Source: Clostridia bacterium
GTDB taxonomy: Bacteria; Bacillota; Clostridia; Oscillospirales; CAG-272
Assembly: GCA_017453245.1 (NCBI GenBank)
Contig: JAFTKM010000007.1
Coordinates: forward strand, 62,001-126,000
Reading direction: 5' to 3'
Length of the DNA stretch: 64,000 nt
Part shown: positions 1-9,019 of the stretch, piece after piece
How positions within the stretch are numbered: position 1 is the first letter of the stretch
Layout: each line of letters opens with the position of its first letter
The notes under the pieces: generated by a model
Database searches by the model: none
Seen by the model: only the letters and a program-made list of their open reading frames with translations
What the model was told of the DNA's origin: nothing
Program-made: the position numbers and the translations under genes

Positions 1-2
1 GG

Positions 3-293
3 CTTGCGGCAACTCTGCTCTTCACGATGGTGCAGGCGCTCTATGACGTAAACCCGTGGCAGCTCTTTGTATGGGCGATCCCCGCGAGCATCACCACCGT
101 AGCGATATACAACAGAATGTGGTGGAAGAATAAGGTGTGCCTGGCTCTGACCGCCTCCTTCAACACCTGGACGATAATACTCGCGATCTACCTCCAGCTC
201 ATCAGCTACAATATGTGGATGCTCTTTATCATCGGCGTGCCGATCCAGGCTCTCATTCTCCTTGCCGTAACGATCCCCGAGAAGAGAACGTAA
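3..293 (+). CDS. C-terminal fragment of an integral membrane protein (partial)
   Basis: The reading frame is open from the first bases of the window, so the start lies upstream; an in-frame ATG occurs at 27 but the frame continues before it. The roughly 96 visible residues are almost entirely hydrophobic and form about three membrane segments separated by short charged turns (NRMWWKNK). It ends in a short basic tail (PEKRT). I do not recognise a family with certainty; some clostridial zinc-ribbon membrane proteins end in a similar way. It lies 43 bp before the M16 peptidase and on the same strand, so the two may be cotranscribed. Confidence 0.6.
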   Translation, partial: LAATLLFTMVQALYDVNPWQLFVWAIPASITTVAIYNRMWWKNKVCLALTASFNTWTIILAIYLQLISYNMWMLFIIGVPIQALILLAVTIPEKRT

Positions 294-336
294 GCGCAGG
301 AGCAGCTCATTCATTCAAAACTTAAAGGAATACAAA

Positions 337-3219
337 ATGACAGTTAACGAAATAATACACGGCTTCCGCGTTATATCCTCATCGCACATCGATGAGGTGA
401 ACGGAACGCTCTACGATCTTATACATACCAAAAGCGGTGCGAGGCTTCTCTATCTCGACAGACCCGATGAGAACAAGACCTTCGCCATCGGCTTCAAAAC
501 CGTACCCACCGATGACACGGGCGTCTTTCACATTATGGAGCACTCGGTGCTCTCGGGCTCAAGAAAATTTCCGGTAAAGGACCCCTTCACCGAGCTTATA
601 AAGGGCTCGATAACCACCTTCCTCAACGCCTTCACCTCAAGTGACAAGACGGTATACCCCGTGTCGAGTAAAAACGACAAAGCCTTCCACGGACTCGTCG
701 ACGTATATCTCGATGCGGTGCTCCATCCGCTCGCGCTCGAGAATCCTTGCATCTTCATGCAGGAGGGACACAGACTCGAGCTTAACGAGGACGGCACGCT
801 CTCTGTAACGGGCGTTGTTTACAACGAAATGAAGGGCGTTTATTCCTCTGCCGATGAATACGCCGATTACCTTATCACAAGACGCGTATCACCCGGTAGC
901 ACGTACAGCTACGACTCGGGCGGAAACCCCGATTTTATCCCCGACCTCAGCTATGAGGACTTTAAGGCGGCGCACGATAAATTCTACCATCCCTCAAACT
1001 CCTGTCTCTTCCTCGACGGCGAGGTGAAGCTTGACGAGATACTCTCGCTCATTGACTCTTACCTTTCGGAATACGACACGCGTGAGGTCAATATCGAGAT
1101 AGACGACGGAGGCGCGCCGATAACCGAGCCCCTCGTCACAGGATACCCCATCGAGGCGGAGGAGGACCCCACAGACAAGACCAGAGTCTATATCTGCCAC
1201 AACACCTTCCCTCACAGCGAGGGGAACAAGAGCTCCGCGCTTTCATTGGCTTGCGAGGCAATAGCCGACTCCAACAACGCTCCCCTGACCAAGAAAATAC
1301 TCGACACGGGCCTTTGCGAGAGCTTCTCCTTCTTCCCTACCCGCTCTTACAGTCTCAACGCCTTAAACGCCATTTTCATCGGTGTCAAGGACGGCAAGGC
1401 CGAGGAGCTCATCTCTGTCTACAAAAAGGCGGTAGCCGAGGTGCTCGCTGACGGCATACCGAAGGAAAATCTCACCGCCGCGCTTGGCAGACGCGAATTC
1501 CGCGTAAGAGAATCCGACTTCGGCACCTATCCCGCGGGAATGGTTTATATGAGCTCGTGTATTGAATACGCAATGCTCGGCGAGGACCCCGCGGAGGCGT
1601 TAAGATACGAGGATAACATCCGCTTTATGCGTGAAAAACTCGACACGGGGTACTACGAGGAGCTCCTTTGCGAGGTTCTCGGCACACCCGCGGCAACGCT
1701 TATTCTCCACCCCGATAACGAATTCGCAGAGAAAAAAGAAAAGAAGCTCGCATCAAGACTTGACGAGCTCGCAAGGGGTATGAGTGATGAGGAAAAAGCC
1801 GAGCTTAAAAGAATGAGCGAGGAGCTTGCAAGGTGGCAGGCTACCCCTAATACCGAGGAGGAGCTCGCAACGCTCCCCACTCTTACAAAAGACGACCTGA
1901 AGATCAACCCGCGAAAAATCCCCACCGAAACACAAGAGTATGAGGGCTGTGAGATTATACTCCACCCGATACATACCGGCGGTATATCCTATCCCGAGCT
2001 CTATTTTGACGCGAGTGACGCAGACGAGGAGGAGCTATTCTATATCAGGCTCTTCTCGGATATGCTCTCCGAGTGGGATACCGAGAAAGGCAGCGTAACA
2101 AGCTTCCGCAACCGAGTCAAGAATGACCTCGGCGCACTCTACGTTTCCCTGCAACCTACCAAAAAGGGCGATGAAGTAAAGCTCTATATTGCGCTTAAGC
2201 TCTCCTGCCTTGATGCAAAGAAGGCGGCGGCGACAGAGCTTGTAAACGAGCATCTTTATTCCACCCTCTTCAATAACCCCGAGCTGCTCGTAAGAAACGT
2301 CAAGCAGCTCTACACCTACTCGGTCGAGAGTATAGTATCGCGCGGAGAAGCCTACGCAATGATGCGCGACGCGGCAAAGCACTCGTCATTTGAAGCTCTC
2401 ACTGAGGCTCTTTTCGGATACAGCTATCACGTATTTCTGAAGAAGCTCTCATCCGGGATAGAGGAGGATGCCGAGGACGTGCTCGCGCGTCTTGAAGCAA
2501 TACGCGACAAATACATCCGCCGCGAGAGACTCACAGTCGCGATAAGCGAGCCCTCAGGTCTCGACTTTGCAAAGGAGCTCGTCGATATTGTCAGAACGGG
2601 CGGAGAGCAGGCGGCAAAATCCAAGATCAAGCCCTTAGATAAGATAAACGAGGGAATCGTCGCTCCCGTGACCGTTTCCTTTGTATCAAGGGCGGGAAAT
2701 CTCAACGAAATAGGCGAAAAACTCTACACGGGTGCCTTCGCCCTGCTCTCTAACATTGTTTCCTTTGAGATTCTCTGGAACGAGATACGCCTCAAGAGAG
2801 GCGCCTACGACACCGGATTTTCGGTTAAGCCGAACAGCGGCACTCTCGGCTGCTACTCCTACCGCGACCCCTCTCCGGAGAGCTCGGTCAGCTTCTTTGC
2901 AGACATCAAAAATGAGATAGACACCTTCCTTGAAGGCTCTCCCGACCTGCTCAAATATATGATAGGCGTCATAGGCTCGGCAGACACCGTCTCCACTCCG
3001 AGAAACGACGGTGCGACCGCAACAAAGCAATACCTCGCAGGCAAGACCTACGATGACCTCGTCAAGACAAGGACGGAATGTCTCGATGCAAACGTCGAGG
3101 AGCTGAAAAGACTCTCCTCCGTCATCGGTGAGGTTATGAAAAAGTCCACCTTCACAGTAGTAGGCCCAAGAGACAGCCTCGAGGCAATGAAGGATATCGA
3201 TGTTATACTCGACATTTAA
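337..3219 (+). CDS. M16C metallopeptidase, presequence protease (PreP/Cym1) type
   Basis: A 960-residue zinc peptidase of the insulinase superfamily, the usual length for bacterial PreP-like proteins. The inverted zinc motif HxxEH is at residues 65-69 (HIMEH) and is followed by SGSRKFPVKDPF, typical of the M16C branch; Glu164 in NEMKG is the likely third metal ligand. The C-terminal half is the catalytically silent M16 half that closes the chamber. Family members degrade short unfolded peptides. There is no signal peptide, so it is probably cytoplasmic. The start is supported by AAAGGAATACAAA just before the ATG. A short-palindrome array and a strong terminator follow. Confidence 0.93.
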   Translation: MTVNEIIHGFRVISSSHIDEVNGTLYDLIHTKSGARLLYLDRPDENKTFAIGFKTVPTDDTGVFHIMEHSVLSGSRKFPVKDPFTELIKGSITTFLNAFTSSDKTVYPVSSKNDKAFHGLVDVYLDAVLHPLALENPCIFMQEGHRLELNEDGTLSVTGVVYNEMKGVYSSADEYADYLITRRVSPGSTYSYDSGGNPDFIPDLSYEDFKAAHDKFYHPSNSCLFLDGEVKLDEILSLIDSYLSEYDTREVNIEIDDGGAPITEPLVTGYPIEAEEDPTDKTRVYICHNTFPHSEGNKSSALSLACEAIADSNNAPLTKKILDTGLCESFSFFPTRSYSLNALNAIFIGVKDGKAEELISVYKKAVAEVLADGIPKENLTAALGRREFRVRESDFGTYPAGMVYMSSCIEYAMLGEDPAEALRYEDNIRFMREKLDTGYYEELLCEVLGTPAATLILHPDNEFAEKKEKKLASRLDELARGMSDEEKAELKRMSEELARWQATPNTEEELATLPTLTKDDLKINPRKIPTETQEYEGCEIILHPIHTGGISYPELYFDASDADEEELFYIRLFSDMLSEWDTEKGSVTSFRNRVKNDLGALYVSLQPTKKGDEVKLYIALKLSCLDAKKAAATELVNEHLYSTLFNNPELLVRNVKQLYTYSVESIVSRGEAYAMMRDAAKHSSFEALTEALFGYSYHVFLKKLSSGIEEDAEDVLARLEAIRDKYIRRERLTVAISEPSGLDFAKELVDIVRTGGEQAAKSKIKPLDKINEGIVAPVTVSFVSRAGNLNEIGEKLYTGAFALLSNIVSFEILWNEIRLKRGAYDTGFSVKPNSGTLGCYSYRDPSPESSVSFFADIKNEIDTFLEGSPDLLKYMIGVIGSADTVSTPRNDGATATKQYLAGKTYDDLVKTRTECLDANVEELKRLSSVIGEVMKKSTFTVVGPRDSLEAMKDIDVILDI

Positions 3220-3240
3220 TTATTGCGAGACTTGTCGCGC

Positions 3241-3391
3241 AACTTCACTGCGTATAGGCTTCACTGCGAGCTTCAGCGAGTCAACTTCACTACGTAGTAA
3301 CTTCACTGTGCCTTGGCACAACTTCACTGCGAGCTTCAGTGAGTCAACTTCACTGCGTAGCAACTTCACTGTGCGATAGCACAACTTCACT
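3241..3391. repeat. Short-palindrome array with AACTTCACT linker
   Basis: Seven exact copies of AACTTCACT (3241, 3283, 3299, 3320, 3346, 3362, 3383) plus one variant (GGCTTCACT, 3257) alternate with short modules of 7-17 bp. Several modules are near-perfect palindromes: ACTACGTAGT, GTGCC-TT-GGCAC and GTGC-GATA-GCAC. Spacing is irregular and modules differ in sequence, so this is neither a simple tandem repeat nor a CRISPR array. It occupies the gap after the M16 peptidase stop codon and upstream of the terminator. The function is unknown. The same architecture with different linkers recurs at 8641-8870 and 40951-41156. Confidence 0.85.
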
Positions 3392-3414
3392 ATTTTATAG
3401 CTACACAACAAGAT

Positions 3415-3446
3415 AAACCCGACAGACCAAAATCTGTCGGGTTTTA
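3415..3446 (+). terminator. Rho-independent terminator after the M16 peptidase gene
   Basis: Stem AAACCCGACAGA pairs with TCTGTCGGGTTT across a six-base loop, followed by T residues. It closes the rightward transcription unit and also lies downstream of the leftward DUF1667 gene. Confidence 0.9.
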
Positions 3447-3532
3447 TCTATTTACTATCCGTTTTATGCGCTAAAACTTAACACGGGTAGCGTTTAAGAA
3501 AAGTATTACGTGCTTACTCTCACGTGTGGGGC

Positions 3533-3889
3533 TTATCTGTTTGCGGTAATTACCACGTTGGCACCTGTGCCGCAAACGTCGGCGATGATAACGTCGCCAA
3601 TCTTCACGTCATTCGGCGCTGTGACCGCGTTGATAGCCGCCATTACCTCGAAGATCATGCTCTTTGGGATAGGGGTTGCAGTCTTTACCGCAACGACCTC
3701 TCCGTCCTCACAGCGCACGGTAGAGGTTACCGTCCTTACGGGTGCGGTACACTCTGCGTAGGCGTAATCCTTGCCGCGTGGGCAGGTATAGCCGCTGATA
3801 TTCTTTATCGCGCCCGCATCGTCAAATTCAACCGTAAGGTCACAGCCCTTGGGACACACGATGCAGGTCAGTTTTCTTTCATTAGCCAT
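3533..3889 (-). CDS. DUF1667 family protein, partner of GlpA/GlpB-like dehydrogenases
   Basis: A 118-residue protein of the DUF1667 family. Two cysteine pairs near the N-terminus (CIVCPKGC and the Cys in YTCPRG) look like metal or Fe-S ligands. In many anaerobes this small protein is encoded last in a three-gene set with a GlpA-like FAD dehydrogenase and a pyridine-nucleotide oxidoreductase, exactly as here. Its role is not established; an electron-transfer or assembly subunit is an inference. The start codon overlaps the end of the upstream gene by one base, indicating translational coupling. Confidence 0.85.
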   Translation of the reverse strand: MANERKLTCIVCPKGCDLTVEFDDAGAIKNISGYTCPRGKDYAYAECTAPVRTVTSTVRCEDGEVVAVKTATPIPKSMIFEVMAAINAVTAPNDVKIGDVIIADVCGTGANVVITANR

Positions 3890-5163
3890 TACTTTCTTAC
3901 CTCCTCAAGTGAGAAGCTTATCGTTGCGTTAGTTTCGCACGCCGAGAGCATATCCGCGGTGAGAATTACTGTCTCCATCTCTCCGGGGGCTACCTTCTGC
4001 TTCTTTTTCTCAAGGATAACACGCTCGCCATCCTTAACTACGATCTTCACGTCGCGGTATACGTTAGCCACGCGGAAGTAGACCTTAGTCTTCTCTGCCG
4101 AGGTGATCCTCTGGGGTACTGTATATCTGATTTTGCCGTCTGTAACGAGATTAAGTGCCATACCGTGTGATTTTTCGCCGTTAATATACTTAACCGCCGC
4201 CTCACCCGCGATGACCGCCTCCTCGGAAACGTAGTCAACAAGGTCATGCACGTGGAGCACGTTACCGCAGGCGAAAATGCCGGGAATCTCACATTCTCTC
4301 TCTCCGTCAACGACAGCGCCGCCGGTGATTCTGTCAAGGCTGATGCCCGCAGACTTGGTAAGCTCATTCTCGGGGATAAGTCCGCAGGAGAGAAGGAGCG
4401 TATCGCAGGAAATAAACTCGCGAGTCTCGGGGATAGGGCGTCTCATCTCGTCAACCTTAGCGATGGTTACTCCCGTGAGTCTCTCCTTGCCGTGGATCTC
4501 AACCACGGTGTGGCTTAAGTAAAGCGGAATGCCGAAGTCGTTAAGGCACTGCTCTATATTTCTCGCAAGACCGCCCGAGTAAGGCATAAGCTCGCACACG
4601 GCCTTGACCTTGGCGCCCTCGAGCGTCATTCTTCTTGCCATTATAAGACCGATATCTCCCGAGCCGAGGATAAGCACCTCGCGGCCGGGCATAAGTCCCT
4701 TCATATTGACAAACTTCTGTGCTGTACCCGCGGTGTAAATGCCTGCGGGACGACTTCCCGCGATATTGAGCGCGCCCTTTGGTCTTTCACGACAGCCCAT
4801 AGCAAGTATAATAGCCTTAGCCTCGATCTTGAAAATGCCGCACTCGCGGTTCATAGCGGTAACGACCTTGCTTTCGTCGACGTCGATGACCATAGTGTTA
4901 AGCATAAAGGGAATTCCGTATTCCTTGACCTGCTTTTCGTATCTCGCCGCATACTCGGGGCCCGTGAGCTCCTCGCCGAAGCGGTGCAGACCGAAGCCGT
5001 TGTGTATGCACTGACGGAGTATTCCGCCAAGGGCATCATCTCTTTCAAGTATCAGTATATCTCTGAGTCCCTTTTCATATGCCGCAACTGCCGCCGCCAT
5101 ACCTGCGGGGCCTCCGCCGATGATAACGAGATCGGCGCGTCTTTGATTATTCATCTGTGCCAT
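3889..5163 (-). CDS. FAD/NAD(P)-dependent oxidoreductase, partner subunit of a GlpA-like dehydrogenase
   Basis: A 424-residue two-dinucleotide-domain flavoprotein. An FAD-binding GGGPAG motif is near residue 16, and a second Rossmann motif (LGSGDIG) near residue 165 probably binds NAD(P). Family members of this length sit next to GlpA-like dehydrogenases and DUF1667 proteins. GGAGGTAACTGAG precedes the ATG, and the SD overlaps the end of the upstream gene, so the genes are tightly coupled. The likely role is passing electrons from the dehydrogenase flavin to another carrier. The physiological substrate cannot be read from sequence. Confidence 0.88.
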   Translation of the reverse strand: MAQMNNQRRADLVIIGGGPAGMAAAVAAYEKGLRDILILERDDALGGILRQCIHNGFGLHRFGEELTGPEYAARYEKQVKEYGIPFMLNTMVIDVDESKVVTAMNRECGIFKIEAKAIILAMGCRERPKGALNIAGSRPAGIYTAGTAQKFVNMKGLMPGREVLILGSGDIGLIMARRMTLEGAKVKAVCELMPYSGGLARNIEQCLNDFGIPLYLSHTVVEIHGKERLTGVTIAKVDEMRRPIPETREFISCDTLLLSCGLIPENELTKSAGISLDRITGGAVVDGERECEIPGIFACGNVLHVHDLVDYVSEEAVIAGEAAVKYINGEKSHGMALNLVTDGKIRYTVPQRITSAEKTKVYFRVANVYRDVKIVVKDGERVILEKKKQKVAPGEMETVILTADMLSACETNATISFSLEEVRK

Positions 5164-5164
5164 C

Positions 5165-6601
5165 TCAGTTACCTCCCTTCGCGGTTTTGCCGACGTTGAT
5201 ATAGGACTCTCCGCCCGACTTGGTTATCTCGGTTACGGGAAGACCCATCTCTCTTGCGAGAAGCTCCACCATATAGGGAGTACAGAAGCCGCCCTGACAT
5301 CTGCCCATAGAGGCTCTTGTCCTTCTCTTGATGCCGTCGATGCTTGTGGGACGGGGATTTGTTCTTATCGCCTCGATTATCTCGCCCGCGGTGACGGTCT
5401 CACAGCGGCAGACAACGTGAGCGTAATCGGGATTATTTTTAATAACCTCGTTCTTCTCATCAATACCGAGCTCGCGGAAGTAATGAAGGGGGCGACGCTT
5501 ACCGTTAAAGCTCTCGTTTTTAGTAAGCTCGGCTCCCGCCTTTTTCAACATTTCAACAACGTACTGTGCGATAGCGGGAGCGGAGGTAAGACCGGGGCTC
5601 TCAACGCCCGCGCAGTTGATGAAGCCATCGATGGGAGAATTGATAATAAAGTCTCCTGTCGAGCCGGTGGCTCTGAGACCTGTAAACGAGGTGATGACCT
5701 TGCCAAGGTGAATACCCTTCACCTGCTCACCAGCCAAAGCCGAAAGATGCGCAAGACCTGCGGGAGTTGTGGAGGTATCATTCTTATCGTCTATATCCTC
5801 TGCGGTGGGGCCGAGCAGAAGGTTGCCGTCAACCGTGGGAGAGACAAGCACTCCCTTACCCATTTTAGAGGGACAGCGGAATACGGTGTGAGAAACAAGC
5901 TCTCCGCACTCCTTGTCAAGAAGCATATATTCGCCTCTTCTCGGGCGCACAGAGAAGGTGTCTTCACCGACAAGCCTTGCTATCTCATCCGAGAAAACAC
6001 CGGCGCAGTTGATGACTATTTTAGCCTCTATTGTGTCATTTTCCGAGGAAATTCTATACACGCCCCCGCACTTCTCGATCTTTTCTACCTTGAAGTTAAG
6101 CTTCAGCTCAGCACCGTTATCCATAGCGTTTCCGACCGCCGCCATACAAAGCTCATAGGGGCAGACGATAGCTCCTGTCTCGGCTCTGAGGGCGCAGGTA
6201 ACGCCGTCACCGATATTCGGCTCAAGCTTAAGAAGCTCGTCTCTCTCAAGAAGGGAGAGTCCCTTAACGCCGTTGGTCCTTCCTCTTTCGATAAGAGAAA
6301 GAAGAGTTTCCTTATCCTCATCGTTAAAGCCTACGACGAGTGAGCCGTTTCTCTTATACTTGACACCAAGCTCAGAGCACACGTCCTCCATCATCTCGGA
6401 GCCCCTGACGTTAAGGAGCGCCTTGAGAGTCCCCTCCTTGGCATCGAATCCCGCGTGGACAATAGCGCTGTTGGCGCGGGTAGCGCCCATAGCGACGTCG
6501 GACTCCTTCTCTATTACACACACAGAGAGCTTGTACTTAGTCAGCTCCCTGGCTACAAGGCCGCCGACAACTCCGGCGCCTATTACTGCAAAATCAAACA
6601 T
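5165..6601 (-). CDS. FAD-dependent glycerol-3-phosphate dehydrogenase-like protein with C-terminal BFD-type Fe-S domain
   Basis: A 478-residue DAO-family flavoprotein. The FAD-binding GxGxxG motif is at residues 8-13 (GAGVVG). The C-terminal domain carries four cysteines (about 398, 400, 435 and 440) arranged CxC...CxxxxC, the bacterioferritin-associated ferredoxin-like [2Fe-2S] domain seen in anaerobic GlpA and clostridial relatives. The likely reaction is oxidation of sn-glycerol 3-phosphate or a related 2-hydroxy acid, with the two following genes as partners. GGAGGAATACCA precedes the ATG. No glycerol kinase or facilitator gene is in the window, so the substrate remains unproven. Confidence 0.87.
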   Translation of the reverse strand: MFDFAVIGAGVVGGLVARELTKYKLSVCVIEKESDVAMGATRANSAIVHAGFDAKEGTLKALLNVRGSEMMEDVCSELGVKYKRNGSLVVGFNDEDKETLLSLIERGRTNGVKGLSLLERDELLKLEPNIGDGVTCALRAETGAIVCPYELCMAAVGNAMDNGAELKLNFKVEKIEKCGGVYRISSENDTIEAKIVINCAGVFSDEIARLVGEDTFSVRPRRGEYMLLDKECGELVSHTVFRCPSKMGKGVLVSPTVDGNLLLGPTAEDIDDKNDTSTTPAGLAHLSALAGEQVKGIHLGKVITSFTGLRATGSTGDFIINSPIDGFINCAGVESPGLTSAPAIAQYVVEMLKKAGAELTKNESFNGKRRPLHYFRELGIDEKNEVIKNNPDYAHVVCRCETVTAGEIIEAIRTNPRPTSIDGIKRRTRASMGRCQGGFCTPYMVELLAREMGLPVTEITKSGGESYINVGKTAKGGN

Positions 6602-6649
6602 TGGTATTCCTCCGTTTTTATCGATTTTAGCGCTGATATTTCACACGCC

Positions 6650-7888
6650 TCATGCCTTCAGGGGCATTTTCTCACTCTTTGCCACGTCCTCGGCTATCTT
6701 CACGATAAGCTCGGTTATCTTGTCCATAGACTCAACGCACACGTACTCAAACCTCGAATGGAAGTTTGCGCCGCCTGTGCAAAGGTTGGGACAAGGCAGG
6801 CCCATAAAGGAGAGTCTTGAGCCGTCCGTACCGCCTCTTATCGGCATAACGATGGGCTCGATACCAAGTGATCGCATAGCCTCCTTGGCGCGCTCAACAA
6901 CGAATATGTTATCCTCCACCTTCTCGCGCATATTGTAGTAAGAATCCTTTATATTCACCGTCACGGTACCCTCACCGTATTCGGTATTCATCTGTTTTCC
7001 GAGCTCCTCAAAGAAGCGCTTCTTCTCCTCGAATTTAGCTCTGTCGTGGTCGCGGATAATGTAGACGAGCTTTGCCTCCTCTGTCGCTCCGGTAATAGAG
7101 AGAAGATGGTGGAAGCCCTCGTAGCCCTCGGTCCTCTCGGGTATCTCGTCCTTCGGAAGACGCGAGTCAAACTCTGCGGCAATCCTCGCCGCATTCTTCA
7201 TTCTGTCCTTTGCGGAGCCCGGATGAATCGACACGCCCCTGACCTCAACCTTGCAAGATGCCGCGTTGAAGTTCTCATACTCAAGCTCGCCAAGTCCGCC
7301 TCCGTCGACCGTATAAGCGTATTCCGCGCCGAAGCGGTCCACTCTGAAGTTATCTGCGCCCTCGCCTATCTCCTCATCGGGAGTAAACGCGACGGATATC
7401 TTGCCGTGGGGCATATTCTTCTCTATCAGCACCTCGAGTGCTGTCATTATCTCTGCTATTCCCGCCTTATCGTCAGCGCCTATGAGTGTAGTGCCGTCGG
7501 ACACGATAAGAGTCTCGCCCTTATGCTCCTCGACGTAAGGATAATCCGACACCTTAAGCCATATATCCTTCTCCTCGTTAAGGAGAATATCGCCGCCCCC
7601 GTAGCTGACAAGCCTTGTTTTTATGTTCTCATCGGACGCCTCGCTCGAGGTATCCATATGCGCTATAAAGCCTATATTATTGCACACGGTACCCACGTTA
7701 GAGGGTAGCTCAGCGTAAACGTAGCCCCACTCGTCGACCTCGACGTTATCAAGCCCCATATCACAAAGCTCACGTGCAAGCTCCCTTGCTAGCACAAGCT
7801 GTTTTTCTGTCGACGGATGCGTGCCCGTCTCCTCGCTCGACATTGTGGGATATGCCGCGTATTTTAAGAATCTCTCGTATGCTCTCAT
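6650..7888 (-). CDS. pepT: Peptidase T (tripeptide aminopeptidase)
   Basis: A 412-residue M20B metallopeptidase, close to the standard PepT length. Metal and catalytic residues are visible: H77-x-D79 in AHMDT, bridging Asp139 or Asp140 in GADDKAG, and Glu172/Glu173 in PDEEIG. It releases N-terminal residues from tripeptides in the cytoplasm. It is first in a leftward four-gene operon and is separated by 48 bp from the GlpA-like gene, so the pairing looks like shared transcription rather than a common pathway. The SD is AGAGAGGTAGT. A 140-nt structured leader precedes it. Confidence 0.95.
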   Translation of the reverse strand: MRAYERFLKYAAYPTMSSEETGTHPSTEKQLVLARELARELCDMGLDNVEVDEWGYVYAELPSNVGTVCNNIGFIAHMDTSSEASDENIKTRLVSYGGGDILLNEEKDIWLKVSDYPYVEEHKGETLIVSDGTTLIGADDKAGIAEIMTALEVLIEKNMPHGKISVAFTPDEEIGEGADNFRVDRFGAEYAYTVDGGGLGELEYENFNAASCKVEVRGVSIHPGSAKDRMKNAARIAAEFDSRLPKDEIPERTEGYEGFHHLLSITGATEEAKLVYIIRDHDRAKFEEKKRFFEELGKQMNTEYGEGTVTVNIKDSYYNMREKVEDNIFVVERAKEAMRSLGIEPIVMPIRGGTDGSRLSFMGLPCPNLCTGGANFHSRFEYVCVESMDKITELIVKIAEDVAKSEKMPLKA

Positions 7889-8063
7889 AATACTACCTCT
7901 CTAAAACTTTGCAAAAAAGATAAGCACCGGGGCGCTGAAAATTCACGCTTCAGAGCCGGTTTGTTTTACTCTCTTGCCTGAAAAGCCGTCCGCCAAAATC
8001 AATCCTGTGGCGCATACTACGGCATTATACAGATATTGTAGCATATTCCTCATAAAAAATCAA
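7889..8063 (-). promoter_or_regulatory. Promoter and structured leader of the pepT operon
   Basis: On the minus strand a TTGATT box (8063-8058) and TACAAT box (8040-8035) are 17 bp apart, predicting a start near 8028 and a leader of about 140 nt. The leader can fold into two nested hairpins. One pairs GCCGT with ACGGC around CGCCA/TGGCG. The other pairs ACCGG (7960-7956) with CCGGT (7930-7926) around CTGAA/TTCAG and is followed some bases later by TTTTTT. It may be an attenuator or riboregulator; I do not recognise a riboswitch class. Confidence 0.5.
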
Positions 8064-8220
8064 CCTTATCGCTCGTGTATTTTATTCCACTCTTTCCACT
8101 TTTCATTATCAATATCGGCTTTTTTACGCCGTTTTCCGTGTTAATCTATGCCATAGCGAGCATTTTATTCCGAAAAACGATAAAATTTTACATTTTTTCT
8201 ATAATATTTTAATATATTTA

Positions 8221-8249
8221 TTGACAAGCGTATTTCTATATGCTAAAAT
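8221..8249 (+). promoter_or_regulatory. Sigma-A type promoter for the ydbC-like gene
   Basis: TTGACA at 8221-8226 and TAAAAT at 8244-8249 have a 17-bp spacer in a very AT-rich stretch. The rest of 8064-8220 is AT-rich intergenic DNA with no further feature that I can support. Confidence 0.7.
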
Positions 8250-8310
8250 AAATAAAAATAGATAATTTAAAATAAAAAACTTTATTATATTACATAAGGA
8301 GAACACGACA

Positions 8311-8535
8311 ATGCCTGAAATCAAGTATGAAGTAGTTGACAAGATCGGTATCGTTAGCGAGGGCAACAACGGCTGGAACAAGGAGCTCAACCTTATCAGC
8401 TGGAACGACAGAGAGCCCGTTTATGACATCCGTACCTGGTCTCCCGATCACGAGAAGATGGGTAAGGGCGTTACCATTTCCGTTGAAGAGGCTAAGGCTC
8501 TTCGCGATATGCTCAACAAGCTCAACCTCGACTAA
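8311..8535 (+). CDS. YdbC/PC4-family single-stranded DNA-binding protein
   Basis: A 74-residue protein matching the bacterial YdbC branch of the PC4 (transcriptional coactivator p15) fold: a beta-rich N-terminal part with GWNKELNLISWNDREP and DIRTWSPDHEKMGKG, then a C-terminal helix (EEAKALRDMLNKL). Family members are dimeric ssDNA/RNA-binding proteins. TAAGGAGAACACGACA precedes the ATG. The codons are enriched in GTT, GCT and CTT compared with its neighbours, a pattern typical of highly expressed genes. It is monocistronic, with its own consensus promoter. Confidence 0.9.
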   Translation: MPEIKYEVVDKIGIVSEGNNGWNKELNLISWNDREPVYDIRTWSPDHEKMGKGVTISVEEAKALRDMLNKLNLD

Positions 8536-8640
8536 TCAGAAAATTTCGCACACCTATAAAGGGGCTGTCACCTTTTGACGAGGACGTGATATCCTTTTCT
8601 CGCCCAAATCTGCCTGTTCCCTAAAAGAAGAACGGACTCT

Positions 8641-8870
8641 TGGCGTTGCGCCCTCAGGGGCGCAACGCCAACTCTATTCGCCAAATGGCGAGTTCTATTG
8701 CCTGCGGCAGTTATATTGCTACGCAGTTATATTCGCTACGCGAGTTTGTAATTTCCGCAAGTAAAATGCAGCTTCAACGGAGTCGAAATACAACTATCCC
8801 GCCTTGCGAGATAATATAACTTTGCGACAGCAAAATACAACTTCCCGCCAGGGAAATATAACTTTAAATG
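8641..8870. repeat. Short-palindrome array whose linker inverts midway (AGTTATATT / AATATAACT)
   Basis: The array begins with a long perfect hairpin, TGGCGTTGCGCCC and its complement (8641-8670). Short palindromes follow (CGCC-AAAT-GGCG, GCCTGCGGC, CGC-TA-CGCG), separated by AGTTATATT at 8709 and 8725 and by variants at 8670 and 8691. Beyond about 8750 the linker appears as its reverse complement: AATATAACT at 8813 and 8855, with AATACAACT at 8787 and 8834. The whole is thus a large imperfect inverted repeat built from small ones. It fills the 484-bp gap between ydbC and the serine hydrolase gene. Function unknown. Confidence 0.85.
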
Positions 8871-8896
8871 CTCACCCCAAATGTGGTGTTTAATAG

Positions 8897-8936
8897 AAAA
8901 AAGCCGATATGGAGATCAAACCATATCGGCTTTTTT
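8897..8936. terminator. Bidirectional terminator between convergent genes
   Basis: AAAAAAGCCGATATGG pairs perfectly with CCATATCGGCTTTTTT around an eight-base loop, so it has A/T tracts on both sides and can end transcription of both the ydbC unit and the leftward serine hydrolase. Confidence 0.92.
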
Positions 8937-9019
8937 ATTCAACACGGGGGTGGCTTGGCGCAGTTTTTTTCACCCGATGACGAGCGTTTTTTTCCCTGCA
9001 AGCCGCTTTTTCCCCTCCG

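Noticed and set aside
3241..3391. CRISPR array
   Set aside because: Repeats are 9 bp, intervals are 7-25 bp and palindromic, and there are no cas genes; the layout does not fit CRISPR.
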